DNA from: Tetrahymena thermophila SB210
Lineage: Eukaryota > Ciliophora > Oligohymenophorea > Hymenostomatida > Tetrahymenidae
Direction of reading: 5' to 3'
NCBI RefSeq assembly: GCF_000189635.1
Contig: NW_002476387.1
Location: 248,001 to 312,000, forward strand
Length of the DNA stretch: 64,000 nt
The notes below the pieces were generated by a model. That model searched no databases. It was not told the DNA's origin and was given only the letters and a program-made list of their open reading frames with translations. Made by a program: the position numbers and the translations under genes. This document shows, one piece after another, positions 63,325 to 64,000 of this stretch; the stretch's first letter is position 1; every line of letters starts with the position of its first letter.

Positions 63325-63450
63325 TCATATAAAAATGTAAGGCATATGAGGCTTTTCATAATTAATCTTTGAAAAGACATGTTTAACATTGCATAAATCA
63401 AACTATTTTCTACTTTTATCTTCTCTTAAGGGGTCAATTAATCTTTTCAT
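63325..63450 (-). CDS. Possible very short gene or exon
   Basis: ATG at 63450 in an AAAAATG context opens 42 codons to TGA 63325-63327: MKRLIDPLREDKSRKQFDL, then CNVKHVFSKINYEKPHMPY. The charged, balanced composition and lower AT content differ from the surrounding spacer and look coding. The upstream bases (GCAAGCAAAA) resemble leaders of other genes here. It is either a 41-aa protein or an exon whose partner was not found. No family recognised. Confidence 0.4.
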
Positions 63451-63892
63451 TTTTGCTTGAGGGACTTTTGCTTGCTTTATTTGTTATATAGATATCTTTT
63501 AAACTTTTAGTATATTATTTGATCAAAAGTATATGTAAATTTAGATATGTTTTGTATCTTATTTAACCAATATTTAACTATTAAAAGAAATAAATATTCT
63601 TGTATTTATAATATTTAACAATTAAACATTTAAATCATTTCCATGTCCTTTAATATATCGTAGTAGATCTTATACTTGTAGAATAGATATTTTCATATAA
63701 AATATACATACATTTACAATTACTCAAAAACTATGGTATGCAGGCAGCTTCATTTTAATTGTAATTAATATTATTTATTTCGATAAATCGATAACCAATA
63801 AATATTTTTATAGATAAATTGTAGTATATTTTAAAACTGCTTATAAGATTGCAGTATATCAATCGATTGAATAATTTTTAGTTACCATAAAA
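63451..63892. other. AT-rich spacer
   Basis: Between the short possible gene and the possible partial gene at the window edge, both on the minus strand. A/T tracts only. Confidence 0.55.
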
Positions 63893-64000
63893 TCATTTTT
63901 AAAGATAAATCTCTAATAAGTAGAGAGGATTTTTTCCATTTCGTATTGGCAACAGCTAAAAAGTAATTATTGCAGTGTAGTCGTAGAAGTCCTTTTCTTC
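63893..64000 (-). CDS. Possible 3' end of a gene running off the window
   Basis: Open on the minus strand from the window edge for 35 codons (EEKDFYDYTAIITFQLLPIR, then NGKNPLYLLEIYLQK) to TGA 63893-63895. The stretch is less AT-rich than the spacer. A second minus frame (ending near FKNDFMVTKNYSID) and the plus strand are also open, and a TTTTTAG acceptor-like site lies within it, so frame and strand are uncertain. Confidence 0.3.

Noticed and set aside
1-64000. Bacterial features such as operons, Shine-Dalgarno sites or CRISPR
   Set aside because: Spliceosomal introns, the TGA-only code and eukaryotic gene families rule these out.

Overview
This window looks like a somatic (macronuclear) chromosome segment from an oligohymenophorean ciliate, most likely Tetrahymena or a close relative. 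TAA and TAG occur constantly inside otherwise good coding sequence and must read as glutamine; TGA is the only terminator. The DNA is very AT-rich. Genes have many short AT-rich introns with GT(A)...AG ends, mostly 48-230 bp. No mobile element, CRISPR array or operon is visible. Because of the code and the introns, standard-code ORF calls are fragments or shadows here; the models below were read by hand with TGA-only termination and splice phase checked. Where every exon is listed, the summed length divides by three.

Left part, 1-20.6 kb (all + strand): the 3' end of a CHD-type chromatin remodeller fused to PHD fingers and a GATA-like finger (1-2970), two coiled-coil proteins without recognised family (4293-5309 and the intronless 7379-11227), a small gene of unknown function (12057-13054), an RCC1-repeat protein with a long coiled-coil tail (14433-18579), and RNA polymerase II subunit RPB3 (19640-20572), which carries a ferredoxin-like Cys motif.

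Middle, 21.7-44.5 kb: a Ser/Asn-rich unknown protein (-, 21695-24223), the ubiquitin-like modifier UFM1 (-, 26331-26803), a 5S-rRNA-like sequence in the following spacer, an unknown multi-exon gene (+, 27356-29162), a USP47-like deubiquitinase (+, 29857-33694), a YIPF1/2-type Golgi membrane protein (+, 34264-35681), a small unknown protein (-, 36419-37074) and a large HYDIN/DLEC1-type ciliary protein (+, 38401-44544).

Right part, 45.5-64 kb: the NDUFV1 subunit of mitochondrial complex I (+, 45491-48002), then a run on the minus strand: an intronless multi-pass membrane protein resembling AIG1/ADTRP, a Cys-rich TLDc protein, a RasGAP-VPS9 protein of GAPVD1/RME-6 type, a small probably mitochondrial protein, eIF2B beta, a very short possible gene and a possible partial gene at the edge.

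The genes are unrelated housekeeping, trafficking, ciliary and chromatin functions, as expected for ciliate chromosomes; nothing suggests a shared pathway. Spacers are AT-rich and mostly featureless, apart from a long imperfect palindrome near 6.24 kb, a diverged tandem duplication at about 51.0-51.7 kb and the 5S-like sequence near 26.9 kb.
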